A DNA stretch of 64,000 nt from assembly GCA_036794825.1 (NCBI GenBank), contig DAIRGA010000010.1, positions 1 through 64,000 on the forward strand, written 5' to 3'. A program made the translations under genes and the position numbers. Of the stretch, positions 63,440-64,000 are shown piece by piece (the first letter of the stretch is position 1; each line of letters begins with the position of its first letter). The stretch is from RZYY01 sp036794825 (lineage in GTDB: Bacteria; Bacteroidota; Bacteroidia; Bacteroidales; 4484-276). The notes below the pieces were generated by a model, which searched no databases, was not told where the DNA came from, and saw only the letters and a list, made by a program, of their open reading frames with translations.

Positions 63440-64000
63440 CTAGTTTAAAATCAGTGATATGGGATTAAGCGGACGGTCAGTTCCATCAGGACCGCGCGCC
63501 ACAATGTCTTCAAACCAAACCCTGTCGCCCCTGTTAGCAGATTTGATACGGTTTTTCATTTCGTCGGTCAGCATGTTACTACTTGATCTTAAATCTGTTA
63601 CTATTGATCCGGAGAGAGTGGTCATTTTAAATGAAGTAACCCTGAAAGTAAGGTCAAATTCAAAATCCTGTGGCATGCTTGCTTCAATAGCATTAACCTG
63701 AGCGAGAATGTTTCGGTTTATTGATCCCTCTTTCAAACCAGCAATCAGAGCAATGGGATCGGGAACTCTTTTAATCCTGTAGGGTTTTTTACCTTGTTCT
63801 TTTAATTGACCATCAATTCTTGCCGATACAGTTACTATTGCTTCCTTGCGATCTGCCGGGATTCCGGAAACTATATAATTTCCGGGCTGATTATCCTTTC
63901 TTATTTGACCTACCGAGATGGTAACTTCGAGGTTTTCTAGTGGTACTCCCGGTGAAGACACAGAAATCGGATTATCAACTCCGGCATAAAAAACATTCAT
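63440..64000 (-). CDS. gldM: type IX secretion/gliding protein GldM (PorM), 3' part
   Basis: The C-terminal 187 residues of GldM, cut by the window edge. GldM is the inner-membrane-anchored rod that, with GldL, powers T9SS with the proton motive force and contacts the GldK/N ring. Only the periplasmic part is seen: an Ig-like beta domain ('NVFYAGVDNPISVSSPGVPLENL' at about the start) and the terminal domain with 'LIAGLKEGSINRNIL' and 'FRVTSF'. The transmembrane start lies off the window. gldN begins 19 bp downstream. Confidence 0.92.
   Translation of the reverse strand: MNVFYAGVDNPISVSSPGVPLENLEVTISVGQIRKDNQPGNYIVSGIPADRKEAIVTVSARIDGQLKEQGKKPYRIKRVPDPIALIAGLKEGSINRNILAQVNAIEASMPQDFEFDLTFRVTSFKMTTLSGSIVTDLRSSSNMLTDEMKNRIKSANRGDRVWFEDIVARGPDGTDRPLNPISLILN

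Overview
This 64 kb window is chromosomal DNA of a Bacteroidota bacterium, probably from an anaerobic or facultative lineage related to Bacteroidales. The evidence is: the end of a gldM-gldN (porM-porN) type IX secretion locus; five proteins with the C-terminal 'YPNP...' sorting domain of that system; a SusC/SusD pair; TamL-type lipoprotein barrels; promoter-like TAnnTTTG elements instead of sigma70 -10/-35 boxes; and Gln as the first mature residue of essentially every signal-peptidase-I substrate. Indolepyruvate:ferredoxin oxidoreductase and a hemerythrin/PAS sensor fit low-oxygen life. I see no rRNA, tRNA, CRISPR array, transposase or prophage. The window is mostly core genome.

Layout. 0.2-2.4 kb: iorA-iorB. 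2.6-3.8 kb: an M23 cell-wall peptidase. 4.0-7.8 kb (minus): ribF, a DUF1858/DUF2249 protein next to a DUF438-hemerythrin-PAS protein, and asd. 8.2-10.4 kb (plus): a lipoprotein, a nitroreductase and a glutaminyl-cyclase-like M28 enzyme. 10.7-13.3 kb (minus): phoH and a phospholipase D/cardiolipin synthase. 13.4-14.6 kb: a T9SS cargo and an HU-like protein. 14.8-20.3 kb (minus): SusD, SusC and a PorT-like barrel. 20.4-22.2 kb: an OmpR-type response regulator and its histidine kinase. 22.2-32.6 kb: the outer-membrane assembly block tamL-tamB with a barrel protein and an AsmA-like protein. 32.6-34.4 kb (minus): an outer-membrane protein with a Cys-Cys mature N-terminus next to a secreted CGPC thioredoxin-like protein. 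34.7-37.9 kb: a 1077-residue fusion of all three subunits of an HcnABC/opine-oxidase-type dehydrogenase. 38.0-41.9 kb: an Asp-box T9SS cargo and a flippase-like membrane protein. 42.1-46.0 kb: Hsp20, a second TamL-like barrel and a YhcC-type radical SAM protein. 46.1-53.6 kb (plus): a large T9SS cargo, an alkyltransferase-like protein, a 1-Cys peroxiredoxin, Mrp, a NifU-like scaffold and an OmpA/TSP3 protein. 54.0-58.8 kb: a TPR protein with a plug-less barrel. 58.9-64.0 kb (minus): a T9SS cargo, recG, gldN and the 3' end of gldM.

The dominant theme is envelope biogenesis. T9SS core components, five cargo proteins, two TamL barrels, TamB and AsmA-like bridging proteins, and a candidate enzyme for N-terminal pyroglutamate formation all lie in one window. 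No single unmistakable new system stands out. The best leads are the 1077-residue dehydrogenase fusion, the window-wide Gln+1 rule together with a glutaminyl cyclase, the CCSGG barrel/thioredoxin pair, the alkyltransferase homologue with Ala at the reactive Cys, and several unexplained short-period repeats and long inverted repeats in intergenic DNA.
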